Under the pieces are notes generated by a model. It did no database searches. It worked only from the letters and a program-made list of their open reading frames with translations, and was not told the origin of the DNA. The translations under genes were made by a program, and so were the position numbers. Shown piece after piece: positions 7,676 to 15,591 of a stretch of DNA of 36,481 nt. The DNA lies in NCBI GenBank assembly GCA_964356195.1, contig CAYHGP010000010.1, positions 1-36,481 of the forward strand, read 5' to 3'. This DNA is from 2-02-FULL-48-14 sp964356195. GTDB taxonomy: Bacteria; Patescibacteriota; Gracilibacteria; UBA1369; 2-02-FULL-48-14. Each line of letters starts with the position of its first letter. The first letter of the stretch is position 1.

Positions 7676-8557
7676 ATGAATAAAACTCTAAAGGCCCTCA
7701 CCACTTTCTTCTTGTCTTTTGTGGTGATTTATATGGCGTGGGGAGTGACGCCAAACCCGGGTCACCCCTATACGGAAATTGCGGGAGGAGTGGCCCAAGG
7801 AGATTTACTGTATGGCTCTGCCGCGGATACGCTTTCAGTTCTGGCTAAAAACGCCAGCGCCACCCGTTACCTTTCCAACACGGGCACCACCAACAATCCT
7901 GCTTGGGCGCAGATCAACCTCCCTGATGGAGTTACAGGTGCGCTCCCGATTGGCAATGGAGGCACCACCGAAACCGCCTCCACTGAGGATGCCGTGCTTG
8001 TCGGCGCATCCACTACTGATTGGGTTCCGAAGGTTCTTCCCGACTGCTCCACCGCCACCACCTCCAAGCTCCTCTACAACGCTTCCACCAACACCTTCTC
8101 ATGCGGGACGGATGGAGGTGCGGTCACCACTCTCACCGCCAGCGCCTCAGCTTCCGATGCCGTTGTAGCCACCTACACCGCGATCCCGGGCATCTCTTTC
8201 ACTCCAGATGCCAACACCAACTACATGATGGAGTGCTTCATCGTCTACACGAGTACGGCGGCGACCACCGGTATCAACTTTGCGTGGGACGTGCCCACAG
8301 CAGTGAACTCCATACACATGACCGGTTACACTACCACCACAGCAGTGGGGGCCATCCAAGGATTCATTCAAAGAGCCGACAACGTGGGAACTTCGACCTC
8401 TGCCGCTATCATCACAACGGAACAAGTCGCCTACCTTGAAGCGCGGCTTCGTAATGGCGCCAATGCTACCGCCACTACCCTCGGCTTCACTCCCGAAACG
8501 GCGAACAGCGTGTCGGTGCTCCTCACCACCTCAACGTGTGACTACTGGACTTACTAA
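7676..8557 (+). CDS. Secreted protein with phage tail-fibre-like repeats
   Basis: Codes for 293 residues with an N-terminal signal or anchor helix (about 8-23). Residues 38-100 have the wording typical of phage tail fibres and related tail proteins: GDLLYGSAADTLSVLAK, a short YLSNTG...PAWAQI unit, then GVTGALPIGNGGT. The C-terminal 140 residues are Thr/Ala/Ser-rich and probably all beta, with no family I can name. Three Cys (C124, C143 and C288) could form disulfides outside the cell. It heads a run of four same-strand surface genes with gaps of 10-42 bp. No phage genes surround it, so it is more likely a cell-surface fibre or adhesin than part of a prophage. No Shine-Dalgarno is seen before the ATG. 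Confidence 0.75.
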   Translation: MNKTLKALTTFFLSFVVIYMAWGVTPNPGHPYTEIAGGVAQGDLLYGSAADTLSVLAKNASATRYLSNTGTTNNPAWAQINLPDGVTGALPIGNGGTTETASTEDAVLVGASTTDWVPKVLPDCSTATTSKLLYNASTNTFSCGTDGGAVTTLTASASASDAVVATYTAIPGISFTPDANTNYMMECFIVYTSTAATTGINFAWDVPTAVNSIHMTGYTTTTAVGAIQGFIQRADNVGTSTSAAIITTEQVAYLEARLRNGANATATTLGFTPETANSVSVLLTTSTCDYWTY

Positions 8558-8567
8558 AAGTGCCGGT

Positions 8568-9506
8568 ATGAAAAGATGGATACTCATTCCGCTCCTCTTG
8601 ATTCTGCTCCCGGTGCATACCGCTTCTGCGGTGCTTTCTTGTACGGTGGCCGCTTCGTGCGCGGACACCACGCTGTTTAAAATATCCGGCACCACCAACG
8701 GGCATGGGGGCACTCCCGGAGCTTCTTCTTATACGAACTTCGTTTGCTGCAGCGGCGTGGTTGGACTTGGTGCCACTTGTTCAGGGACTTATGACGTGGT
8801 GCTTAGTTTATCGGCAACGGACAATGCTCACGCCGAGCAAAACACTCAAGCCAATTACGCCACCGATATATGTATGTCTACCGGTGGCGATACGGTGACC
8901 ATTGCCTACCAAGCCACCAACTGCACCGGTTACGACACCACTGTGGCTTCCATGACCGGGACCACCAACGCTCACCTTGGAGATAGCTCCGCCTATACCA
9001 CTAAAATCTGCGCCAGCGTAGGTGCTGCCAGCTCGTCACTCTCCTTTAGTATATCGGACAACACTATTGAGTTTGGCGCCCTCACCGCTTCCGACGACAC
9101 TTTTGCCGACAACTCTGCAGGGAATGCGACCGAAGTGGAAGCCCACACGCTCGCTGCCGCCACCAACGCCACCAACGGTTACACTATTACGGTGCAAGGA
9201 GCCACGCTCACCTCGGGTTCATATACCATTGATGCCATTGGAGGAACCAACACGGCTTCTGCGTCGAATACTGAACAATTTGGCCTTCGCGCCAGCGACA
9301 CAGGCACCGGCTCTGTCAGCAGTCCCTATGCAGCCAGCGGTTTTGCCTATGCGGCCACCGCCTCAACCCCCAGCATATTGGGCACCGGAACCGGGGATAG
9401 CACCACCACAACCTTCTCTCTTCGCTACGTAGCCAATATCACCACCGCCACAGAACCCGGTTCCTACACAGCTGCTCTCAGTTATATTGCCACGGCAAAT
9501 TTTTAG
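8568..9506 (+). CDS. Secreted repeat protein with paralogous C-terminal surface domain
   Basis: Codes for 312 residues from ATG 8568, chosen because it gives a clean signal peptide (MKRW, a Leu-rich core, then HTASA with likely cleavage near 21). An in-frame ATG at 8436 would place that signal peptide inside the protein and overlap the previous gene. Residues 31-150 hold three imperfect repeats, each with a Cys, then T[TD]N[GA]H, a Tyr and a Cys (about 38-62, 80-104 and 127-150). Residues 159-312 form a beta-rich domain starting SFSISDNTIEFG and ending YIATANF, clearly homologous to the C-terminal domain of the next gene. Transport and surface display are likely; ligand and function are unknown. 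The gap from the previous gene is 10 bp. Confidence 0.75.
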   Translation: MKRWILIPLLLILLPVHTASAVLSCTVAASCADTTLFKISGTTNGHGGTPGASSYTNFVCCSGVVGLGATCSGTYDVVLSLSATDNAHAEQNTQANYATDICMSTGGDTVTIAYQATNCTGYDTTVASMTGTTNAHLGDSSAYTTKICASVGAASSSLSFSISDNTIEFGALTASDDTFADNSAGNATEVEAHTLAAATNATNGYTITVQGATLTSGSYTIDAIGGTNTASASNTEQFGLRASDTGTGSVSSPYAASGFAYAATASTPSILGTGTGDSTTTTFSLRYVANITTATEPGSYTAALSYIATANF

Positions 9507-9515
9507 TGCTATACT
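9487..9515 (+). promoter_or_regulatory. Promoter of the 9542 gene, overlapping the previous stop codon
   Basis: TTGCCA (9487-9492), a 17-bp spacer and TATACT (9510-9515) lie across the end of the preceding gene. The start would be near 9522, about 20 bases before the ATG. The -35 lies in the codons of the conserved TANF ending. Confidence 0.6.
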
Positions 9516-9541
9516 GGTTAGAAACTTAAACAAAAAAGTCC

Positions 9542-10594
9542 ATGAAAACTTTGCAACGCTTCCTGTCCGCCGCCTTGGTTCTCACGCTAGTGGGATCCCT
9601 ATGGATAGTGAAAGCGCCTACTGCAGATGCCGCCGCTCTCTCAGCACTGTCAGACACCATGTCTACGGTGAAGGTAAACACTTTATCGAGCCACGTTATT
9701 AAATTCACCTCGCCAAGTGGAGCGGATGGAGCCGGAGAAACCATTATTATAACTTTCCCTGCCGACTTTAACTTCACGAGCAAGACCATTGGTACTCTCA
9801 CCTTCACCCATGGAGCCACTACCGGAGCGGAAACCACAGAAGCTTTAGCCGCTTCAGCCGATGGAACCAACTGGGGGGCTGTCTTCTCTGGAACTCAAAA
9901 CCGTGTTCTTACACTCACCGCTCCTACAGATGGAACGGGAGCTGCTGCTTTCGCTGCCACTCAAAAGGCGATTATCACTTACGATAGCACCAACTCTACG
10001 AATGCAACTTCGAACGCTTCTTATAGCATTGCCATCACAGGAAGCTTTGGAGACACAGGGAATATCCTTGTGACCCTCCTTACGGATGACCAAGTGGCCA
10101 TCACCGCTACCGTGGCTCAAGCTCTTTCCTTCAGCATCTCAGACAACACTATTGAATTTGGAACGCTGACCTCTGCCGACGATTTCTTTGCCGATGATGC
10201 CGGCGGAAATCCAACAGCAGTCACGGCCCACACGCTTGCCGTTGGGACCAACGCAGCCAGTGGATTCACCATGAGCGTAAAGGGAGCCACCCTCACTTAT
10301 GGAGGCGCAAGCATCACTGCTATTGGAGGAACGAACACGGCTTCTACGCCGAATACCGAACAATTTGGTCTTCGCATGACCGTTTCCGGAGGAGCCGGAA
10401 CGGTGAGTGCCCCTTATGCCGCTGCCGGTTACGCTTACGCAGCAGATGCAAACACCGCCAGCACGGTGGGGACTTCATCCACATCAACCGCCACAAGTAC
10501 ATATTCCGTGATCTACGTAGCCAATATCGATAGCGCTACCGAAGCCGGTGCCTATACGGCCGCACTAACTTACGTTGCAACGGCAAACTTCTAG
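9542..10594 (+). CDS. Secreted surface protein, paralogue of the 8568 gene in its C-terminal domain
   Basis: Codes for 350 residues with a signal peptide (about 1-30, ending PTADA). Residues 35-190 form a beta-rich domain with strand-like segments such as HVIKFTSPSG, ETIIITFPADFNF and NRVLTLTAP, similar in style to bacterial surface Ig-like or fimbrial folds. Residues 194-350 match the 8568 protein closely: SFSISDNTIEFG, AIGGTNTAS, NTEQFGLR, YVANI and YVATANF. The domain recalls the WxL-type cell-wall-binding domain in length, Thr/Gly composition and C-terminal position, but I do not see the two WxL motifs. Its neighbour at 10637 is DUF916-like, which strengthens the comparison. It has its own good promoter. 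Confidence 0.75.
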   Translation: MKTLQRFLSAALVLTLVGSLWIVKAPTADAAALSALSDTMSTVKVNTLSSHVIKFTSPSGADGAGETIIITFPADFNFTSKTIGTLTFTHGATTGAETTEALAASADGTNWGAVFSGTQNRVLTLTAPTDGTGAAAFAATQKAIITYDSTNSTNATSNASYSIAITGSFGDTGNILVTLLTDDQVAITATVAQALSFSISDNTIEFGTLTSADDFFADDAGGNPTAVTAHTLAVGTNAASGFTMSVKGATLTYGGASITAIGGTNTASTPNTEQFGLRMTVSGGAGTVSAPYAAAGYAYAADANTASTVGTSSTSTATSTYSVIYVANIDSATEAGAYTAALTYVATANF

Positions 10595-10603
10595 AGCTAT
10601 GGT
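10575..10603 (+). promoter_or_regulatory. Promoter of the 10637 gene, overlapping the previous stop codon
   Basis: TTGCAA (10575-10580), a 17-bp spacer and TATGGT (10598-10603) occupy the same place relative to the gene end as the promoter at 9487-9515. Both lie over the codons of the conserved TANF ending. The -10 is weaker here. Confidence 0.4.
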
Positions 10604-10636
10604 AAAGGTACCACGTCATCTAAGTTCACTTTAAGC

Positions 10637-11683
10637 ATGCAAAATCCACTCCGCCCCCTCTTAGTGCTGGGACTGCTCTTCGTTGGGTTCTTGGCTCCTT
10701 TCCGGAGTGCTGAAGCGCTCACCGTTTCCCCGGTTAGAGTGGAGCTTACCGGAGATCCCGGTGAGAACTTGGTCGCCGATATCCGCTTACTCAACGAGCA
10801 GGACAAGGATATAACATTCTACTTTTCCGCCGAGAATTTCGAAGCCCAAGGTGAAGATGGAACCCCAAATTTCACCGTAGGAGACACGGGGCTGGCCTCT
10901 TGGATCACCCTTTTGCCGGAAATTGAGAATGAAGATCCCACCACGGCAACCTTAAAAGCCGGGGAAACCCTCTCTCGTACATTTGCCATAAAAATACCTG
11001 AAGATGCCGCTCCCGGAGGGCATTTTGCAGCTATCTTTTTCGCGGATGCGCCCCCAGGTGATGCCGGCGGTGTGGCTGTGGGAGCCAAGGTGGGTATTTT
11101 GATACTGCTCACGGTTTCCGGTGAATTTGAAGAGTCCGGAGCCCTGCTTTCCTTTGGCACTGTGGACGACCAAAGCTACTACGAAACTCTCCCCGTTGAC
11201 TTCACGTACCGCTTTCAAAATGAAGGAGCTGACCGCGTCGTTCCCGAGGGAACTATTGCGCTCACCAACTTGTTTGGAATGACTTCAGAAGAAATACTCA
11301 TCAATGCCGCCCAAAGCAACGTGCTTCCTATGAGCATACGTAAGTTCGAAGAAACCTGGGGCCCCGTGTTGACGGAAGAGGAAGCTGCGGAAGAACTCAG
11401 CTTTTGGGACACTGTAAAAAACCAATGGAATGATTTCGCCTGTGGTCCTTATACCGCTACCCTCAGCCTCACCTATGGGTCTGACCCGGTCACGGTCACC
11501 GAGGCTGTAGATTTTTGGGTCTTCCCTTGGCACCTGCTCTTAGTGATAACTCTTTCAGCTTTCACTATCGGGCTAGCCCTACTGATCTTTATTCGAGGCT
11601 ACAACCGCTGGATTATTGGTAAGGCCCTCAAGGCTTTTGCCCAAATAAAAAATACAAAAAAGAAAGTTCAAAAAAGGAAGTAA
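10637..11683 (+). CDS. DUF916-like surface protein with C-terminal membrane anchor
   Basis: Codes for 348 residues with a signal peptide (about 1-27). Residues 28-160 read like the DUF916 (WxL-interacting protein, peptidoglycan-binding) domain: LTVSPVRVELTGDPGE, then LLNEQDKDITFYF, and after a loop PEDAAPGGHFAAIFF. A second beta domain (about 165-290) follows. One membrane helix (298-319) and a short, strongly basic cytoplasmic tail come last. Gram-positive WxL-interacting proteins have the same order of parts. It sits directly after two secreted paralogues that could be its partners. I infer that it anchors or organises them at the membrane. No enzyme motif is visible. Confidence 0.75.
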   Translation: MQNPLRPLLVLGLLFVGFLAPFRSAEALTVSPVRVELTGDPGENLVADIRLLNEQDKDITFYFSAENFEAQGEDGTPNFTVGDTGLASWITLLPEIENEDPTTATLKAGETLSRTFAIKIPEDAAPGGHFAAIFFADAPPGDAGGVAVGAKVGILILLTVSGEFEESGALLSFGTVDDQSYYETLPVDFTYRFQNEGADRVVPEGTIALTNLFGMTSEEILINAAQSNVLPMSIRKFEETWGPVLTEEEAAEELSFWDTVKNQWNDFACGPYTATLSLTYGSDPVTVTEAVDFWVFPWHLLLVITLSAFTIGLALLIFIRGYNRWIIGKALKAFAQIKNTKKKVQKRK

Positions 11684-11696
11684 GCCCTGGCTTTCC

Positions 11697-13601
11697 ATGC
11701 TACATACTCCTTCAAAACTCATTGTTTTATTCTCAAGCGCTTTTTTAGTCTTTGCCGTACTCTGGAGATGGGCCATGGCACCGTATCTTTTGATGATTCC
11801 GGAGGATTTCACCTATTCCGCAGACCTTGAATCGGTGGACAACTTTTATAACGCTGAAAAAGACGCCTACAACGGACCGCAATATTCAGAAACGACGTTT
11901 TCTTATCAAGTAATGTCCAGCACGGAGAAGGGTTTGGAAATTGAAAATCTCTTTCACGTGCATACCATCGAGGGCACGGAGATATTCTCCACCCAAAGAA
12001 TTTATGGCATAGACCCAAAAACGGGGGCTCATGTGCAGGGCTTGGGAGACAAAGACCGGGAAGGATTTTTATTCGCCCCGCGGAACCTTAAGAAAGGTGA
12101 GCCCTATAGCTACTGGCATGTGAATTACGATGGTCCTGCAGAAATGAGCTTTGTGGGTGAAGAAACACTCTATGATCTCACCGTCTACCACTACGAAACC
12201 TATTACGATGGTATTGTCGTAGATCAAACCGCCGATCTGGATTATCTCCCTGGTGTTCCTGAAGAAAAAGGGATCAAAGTCACTCCTCATTTGGAAGTTT
12301 GGATAGAGCCCATAAGCGGGTATTTGGTGAAATATCAGGACGAGACCACGGCTTACTATTATGACATAGAAACAGGTGAAACTCTGAGTCCTTGGAACCA
12401 TTTTTCAAATACTTACACTGATGAAAGTGTGGCGGAACAGGCTGCGCTGGCCTACTCATTGAAGAACAAAACGGTTTTTTCCCAGAGCTATTTGCCGCTG
12501 ATTTTTGTTCTACTGGGCTTCTTCATACTCAGCTCCGGGATATGGAGTGCCCACGCTAATGTTAAACGAGAATTGGTATTAAAGCCCTTCGTTGCGGCTT
12601 TTATGATACTCGTCCCCATCCTAAGTATTATAAGCATTTGGTATCTCATTGCTTACAATCTCGAACATTATAGTGACCTTGAGTTTGAAGAAAGAGTGGA
12701 AGATGTGGAAGAAACGATTAAGGACAGAATGGAAATTTACATCAATACCCTTCAAGGGACCTCCGCTCTTTTCGCCATCTCCGATGGCATGGATAGAAAC
12801 AGGTGGTCCGTCTACGTGAAAGAACTGGACTTGGAAAACCGCTACCCCGGAGTGGAGGCAGTGGGTTTTGCAAAGGTCGTAAGTGCAGAGGAGAAAGAAG
12901 CATTCATTCAGGCAGTTCGTGCCGAAGGATTGACGGATTACACCATATATCCTGAGGGAGAGAGAGAGGTGTATGCCCCTGCTCTTTATAGAGAGGGCCG
13001 GGGTGGGAATATTGCGCCCGGATTGGGTTTCGATCTCTATTCGGAACCTATCCGGGAGGCCGGCGTGATTCAAGCAAGGGACAGTGGCAGTGCAAGTCTA
13101 TCCGGCAAGGTTGAACTCCAGGTGACAGAAGGAGACAAGATTGGCTTTGTGCTTTACATCCCTATTTATAAAAATGGTGCAGCTCATGAAACCATAGAGG
13201 AAAGGAGAGCCTCCATTTACGGGTACGTGTATGCCCCCTTTCGTATGAGTGCCCTGATGCAAGGAATTTTTGAAGACTCCGACTTGGGTTTGTCTTTTGA
13301 CATCTACGATGGAACCACTGTGAACGCGGAGCATATGCTATACAGCTCTACCGGGGTGACGATCGACGCTCCGGATTCAAGTTACCTAAAAACAGAGACC
13401 ATTTACCTGGCCGGCCACCCATGGACCTTTCGCTTTATTAGCGGCGAGCAGTTCGAGCTCAGCACTTCACAAAAACTCATTAGATACGGAGCCCTGGGAG
13501 GAAGTCTTGTTCTTGTGGCGCTCTACCTATTCAGCTACTACTCCCTCATGATCGTTCTCAAAAAGAGTTTAGACTACATAAGGAAAAAAAATGGAAGTTA
13601 A
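11697..13601 (+). CDS. Membrane protein with DUF3068-like and CHASE-like outer domains, no kinase
   Basis: Codes for 634 residues. After a first membrane helix (8-28) comes an outer domain of about 235 residues with repeated beta strands and aromatic-rich ends (VYHYETYYDG, VWIEPISGYLVKYQD), which resembles DUF3068. Two helices follow (266-284, 297-320). Next is a CHASE-like sensor domain (about 335-515) with the expected features: a helical start LQGTSALFAISDG, then YPGVEAVGFAKVV, and SGKVELQ...GFVLYIPIYKNG. The protein ends with one helix (597-620) and about 14 cytoplasmic residues. CHASE domains normally feed a kinase, cyclase or GGDEF/EAL output; none is present here. The gene follows the DUF916-like gene after 13 bp and shares a palindromic TTAA with the stop codon of the convergent cohesin-like gene. 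Confidence 0.75.
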   Translation: MLHTPSKLIVLFSSAFLVFAVLWRWAMAPYLLMIPEDFTYSADLESVDNFYNAEKDAYNGPQYSETTFSYQVMSSTEKGLEIENLFHVHTIEGTEIFSTQRIYGIDPKTGAHVQGLGDKDREGFLFAPRNLKKGEPYSYWHVNYDGPAEMSFVGEETLYDLTVYHYETYYDGIVVDQTADLDYLPGVPEEKGIKVTPHLEVWIEPISGYLVKYQDETTAYYYDIETGETLSPWNHFSNTYTDESVAEQAALAYSLKNKTVFSQSYLPLIFVLLGFFILSSGIWSAHANVKRELVLKPFVAAFMILVPILSIISIWYLIAYNLEHYSDLEFEERVEDVEETIKDRMEIYINTLQGTSALFAISDGMDRNRWSVYVKELDLENRYPGVEAVGFAKVVSAEEKEAFIQAVRAEGLTDYTIYPEGEREVYAPALYREGRGGNIAPGLGFDLYSEPIREAGVIQARDSGSASLSGKVELQVTEGDKIGFVLYIPIYKNGAAHETIEERRASIYGYVYAPFRMSALMQGIFEDSDLGLSFDIYDGTTVNAEHMLYSSTGVTIDAPDSSYLKTETIYLAGHPWTFRFISGEQFELSTSQKLIRYGALGGSLVLVALYLFSYYSLMIVLKKSLDYIRKKNGS

Positions 13602-14458
13602 TTTTTCATTTTCTTCATATCCTTGGGCTTGAAGCGAAGCATTTTAAGAGCGGCTATGAAAATATAGGCAGCGGCACAGAGGGACAGAATGACTGTTAAG
13701 GTCAGTAAAGAGACGCGTAGAAAAGAGCTTCGGATGAGCAAAGTGTGGTAAATTCCTTCACTGTCTAAAACGCTCAATTTTACCGTAGAAAATGAAGAGT
13801 CCAGTGTCCCTACGCCATCCACGGGAAGCCAAGCATTGAAATTAAAATCCCCTTCTTTTTTTGCAAAAACATAGGAAGCCAATTCACCCCGATAAGAATC
13901 TAAAACCAAGCTTGGTTCGCCCGTAATAGGATCTTTCTCAAAAGAAAAAGAAAGATCGAGTAGAGTCGCGGGGTAGTCATAACGGCCGTGAAGATCTGTT
14001 GGACGAGACGAATACGTAAAGGAGGCATTAGTTGCGGCCAGTGCGGCAGGGTGATTCAAATAGAACTCATCTTCCTCAAAGAAAACGCCGCCGCCTAAAG
14101 CCGCTTCGTCGTCTCCGACAAAATCGATGGAATACAAGAGTTTATCCGAAGTACTTGCTTCCAAATTCTGCACGCCCCCCGGAACGACGCCGGAAAAAGA
14201 AATCTCGCCGAAGGTGTCTGCTCCGGGTGGGGCTATCCAATAAATAAGCTTTGCATTTTGCAAAGTAATGTTATCTATGGACCATGAGGCGGGATAATGT
14301 AAGACCCCGCCAAACGCATTCACATTTTCCCCTTCATTACTCAGATACACATCAAAAGTCATGCGGTCCACTTGAGCCAGGGTGCTTGAAGGAAAAACGA
14401 AGGCCAGGCACACAAGCAAGATTAAAAAATGGCGGATGCGGAGCTTTATAAAGTCCAT
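13598..14458 (-). CDS. Cohesin-like domain protein, membrane anchored
   Basis: Codes for 286 residues with a signal peptide (about 1-28, ending TLAQ). Residues 32-145 look like a cohesin-type beta sandwich: MTFDVYLSNEGENVNAFGG at the start, the HYPASWSIDNITL strand pair, FGEISFSGVVPGG, and a final strand near 145. A second beta-rich part (about 150-235), one membrane helix (about 248-270) and a Lys-rich cytoplasmic tail follow. Cohesins bind dockerins. The gene just upstream ends in a dockerin-like pair, and this start codon lies inside that gene (13-bp overlap), so the two should be translated together. The cohesin call is from strand pattern and wording, and weaker than the dockerin call. 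Confidence 0.7.
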   Translation of the reverse strand: MDFIKLRIRHFLILLVCLAFVFPSSTLAQVDRMTFDVYLSNEGENVNAFGGVLHYPASWSIDNITLQNAKLIYWIAPPGADTFGEISFSGVVPGGVQNLEASTSDKLLYSIDFVGDDEAALGGGVFFEEDEFYLNHPAALAATNASFTYSSRPTDLHGRYDYPATLLDLSFSFEKDPITGEPSLVLDSYRGELASYVFAKKEGDFNFNAWLPVDGVGTLDSSFSTVKLSVLDSEGIYHTLLIRSSFLRVSLLTLTVILSLCAAAYIFIAALKMLRFKPKDMKKMKN

Positions 14459-15513
14459 TGGTAGTTGAGTAAACTAAAGTCCACGAGATCGATCTCCCCG
14501 TCCTGGTTGAGGTCATAGAGTGGATTATTTTTGCCCTGCAAAAAGGCTGCACGAATAAAGGCAAAATCGACAAAGTTCACCTCTTCATCCTCCGTGAAGT
14601 TGGCGAAAATTTTATCCACGAACTTGTAGTCCTCTCCCACCATTTGTACTTGAATGATTTGGCTGAAACCGCAATCGGTGCCTTTCCATTCACAGCCCAC
14701 GTAGTACTGATCGTAAACCGTGGAGTCGCCCAAGTCGAATTCAATGACATAAGTTCCGTCAGGCCCCACGGGGATAGTATTCACCACATGTAAGCTTTGG
14801 TCACTCAGGTTCACACCATAAACTTGAATTTCAGAACCCGGGATCGCTACTCCTTCAAGCTCCCCTCCGGAAGAGACGTCCAAAATGGGGGGTAGTATTA
14901 TGCTGGAGATATAAACGGGCGAACCTGTTTGCACCGTGTAAGCGTAAGAGACCAAGTTGGATTCATCACCCTCATAGCTCTCGGCCTGGAAGCTAAAAAT
15001 CTGTTCACCTGCTTCCACCACCGAATAACTGCCTTCAAAGTAGCCGGAAGTATCCGCTTGAATAGTGGAAACCACCTCGCCATTTAGAGAATAACTTATT
15101 GTTGCATTCGGAAAAGTATAACCGCCAAAGTAGACCTCCGTAGTTTCGGGCTCCACGGGTTCTTCGACAGATTCTTCGATGCTTTCTTCAGAGTCCGCTT
15201 CTTCATCGCCGCTTTGTGCAGAGGTATCCTCGTCGAGACCTAACTCAGTTCCGGGGGTGGACTCATCGGTCGAATTAGAATCTGTGTCGACGTCTTCGTC
15301 TGCATCCTCATCTTGAATATTTGTAATCTGGCTGTACCAGCCACTTCCTCCACCTCCTCCAGAGGTGGAGCTGGTGCCGGATTCGCTCTCCTGGCTTGGC
15401 ACGGTAGCCGTTATGGTGACGTCATTGCTCGCCGAAAGTGTATTTGCAAATAAATAGGCCGCCGGAGCGACGAAAATAAAGAGGAGACTGAGGAGAATGA
15501 ACCAAAGCTTCAT
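14446..15513 (-). CDS. Secreted protein with Ig-like domains and C-terminal dockerin-like repeat
   Basis: Codes for 355 residues with a signal peptide (about 1-29). A Ser/Gly stretch and a very acidic low-complexity linker (about 38-125) precede Ig-like beta domains (about 127-295; for example FPNATISYSLNGEVV and IPGSEIQVYG). Residues 301-355 are dockerin-like, with two EF-hand-type calcium loops. The second (334-345, DLNQDGEIDLVD) is canonical. The first (305-316) keeps Asn305, Thr307, Asp309, Asn313 and Asp316, but has Glu310 where Gly is usual. Each loop is followed by a helix (FAFIRAAFL, FSLLNYQW). The partner is probably the cohesin-like protein encoded next. The gene starts from a divergent promoter at 15538-15570. 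Confidence 0.8.
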   Translation of the reverse strand: MKLWFILLSLLFIFVAPAAYLFANTLSASNDVTITATVPSQESESGTSSTSGGGGGSGWYSQITNIQDEDADEDVDTDSNSTDESTPGTELGLDEDTSAQSGDEEADSEESIEESVEEPVEPETTEVYFGGYTFPNATISYSLNGEVVSTIQADTSGYFEGSYSVVEAGEQIFSFQAESYEGDESNLVSYAYTVQTGSPVYISSIILPPILDVSSGGELEGVAIPGSEIQVYGVNLSDQSLHVVNTIPVGPDGTYVIEFDLGDSTVYDQYYVGCEWKGTDCGFSQIIQVQMVGEDYKFVDKIFANFTEDEEVNFVDFAFIRAAFLQGKNNPLYDLNQDGEIDLVDFSLLNYQWTL

Positions 15514-15537
15514 GAGTCTTTTTAAAAGACCGCGTGA

Positions 15538-15570
15538 ACTATAGCAAATTTATTTCAAGTTCGCTATAAT
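15538..15570. promoter_or_regulatory. Divergent back-to-back promoters
   Basis: On the plus strand a perfect -10 TATAAT (15565-15570) serves the 15592 gene. On the minus strand TATAGT (15543-15538) serves the 15513 gene. With 17-bp spacing the two -35 hexamers are TAGCAA (15542-15547) and TAGCGA (minus, 15566-15561), so each overlaps the other's -10. Only one could be occupied at a time. Leaders would be about 15-18 bases. Confidence 0.55.
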
Positions 15571-15591
15571 TGATCCGTAGTCCCACGCACC

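Noticed and set aside
8436..8567. Upstream extension of the 8568 gene to an ATG at 8436
   Set aside because: It would overlap the previous gene and bury a clear signal peptide inside the protein.
7676..11683. Prophage or tail-gene cluster
   Set aside because: Apart from the fibre-like wording in one protein, no capsid, terminase, tail tube, baseplate or integrase gene is present; the neighbours are surface proteins with signal peptides.
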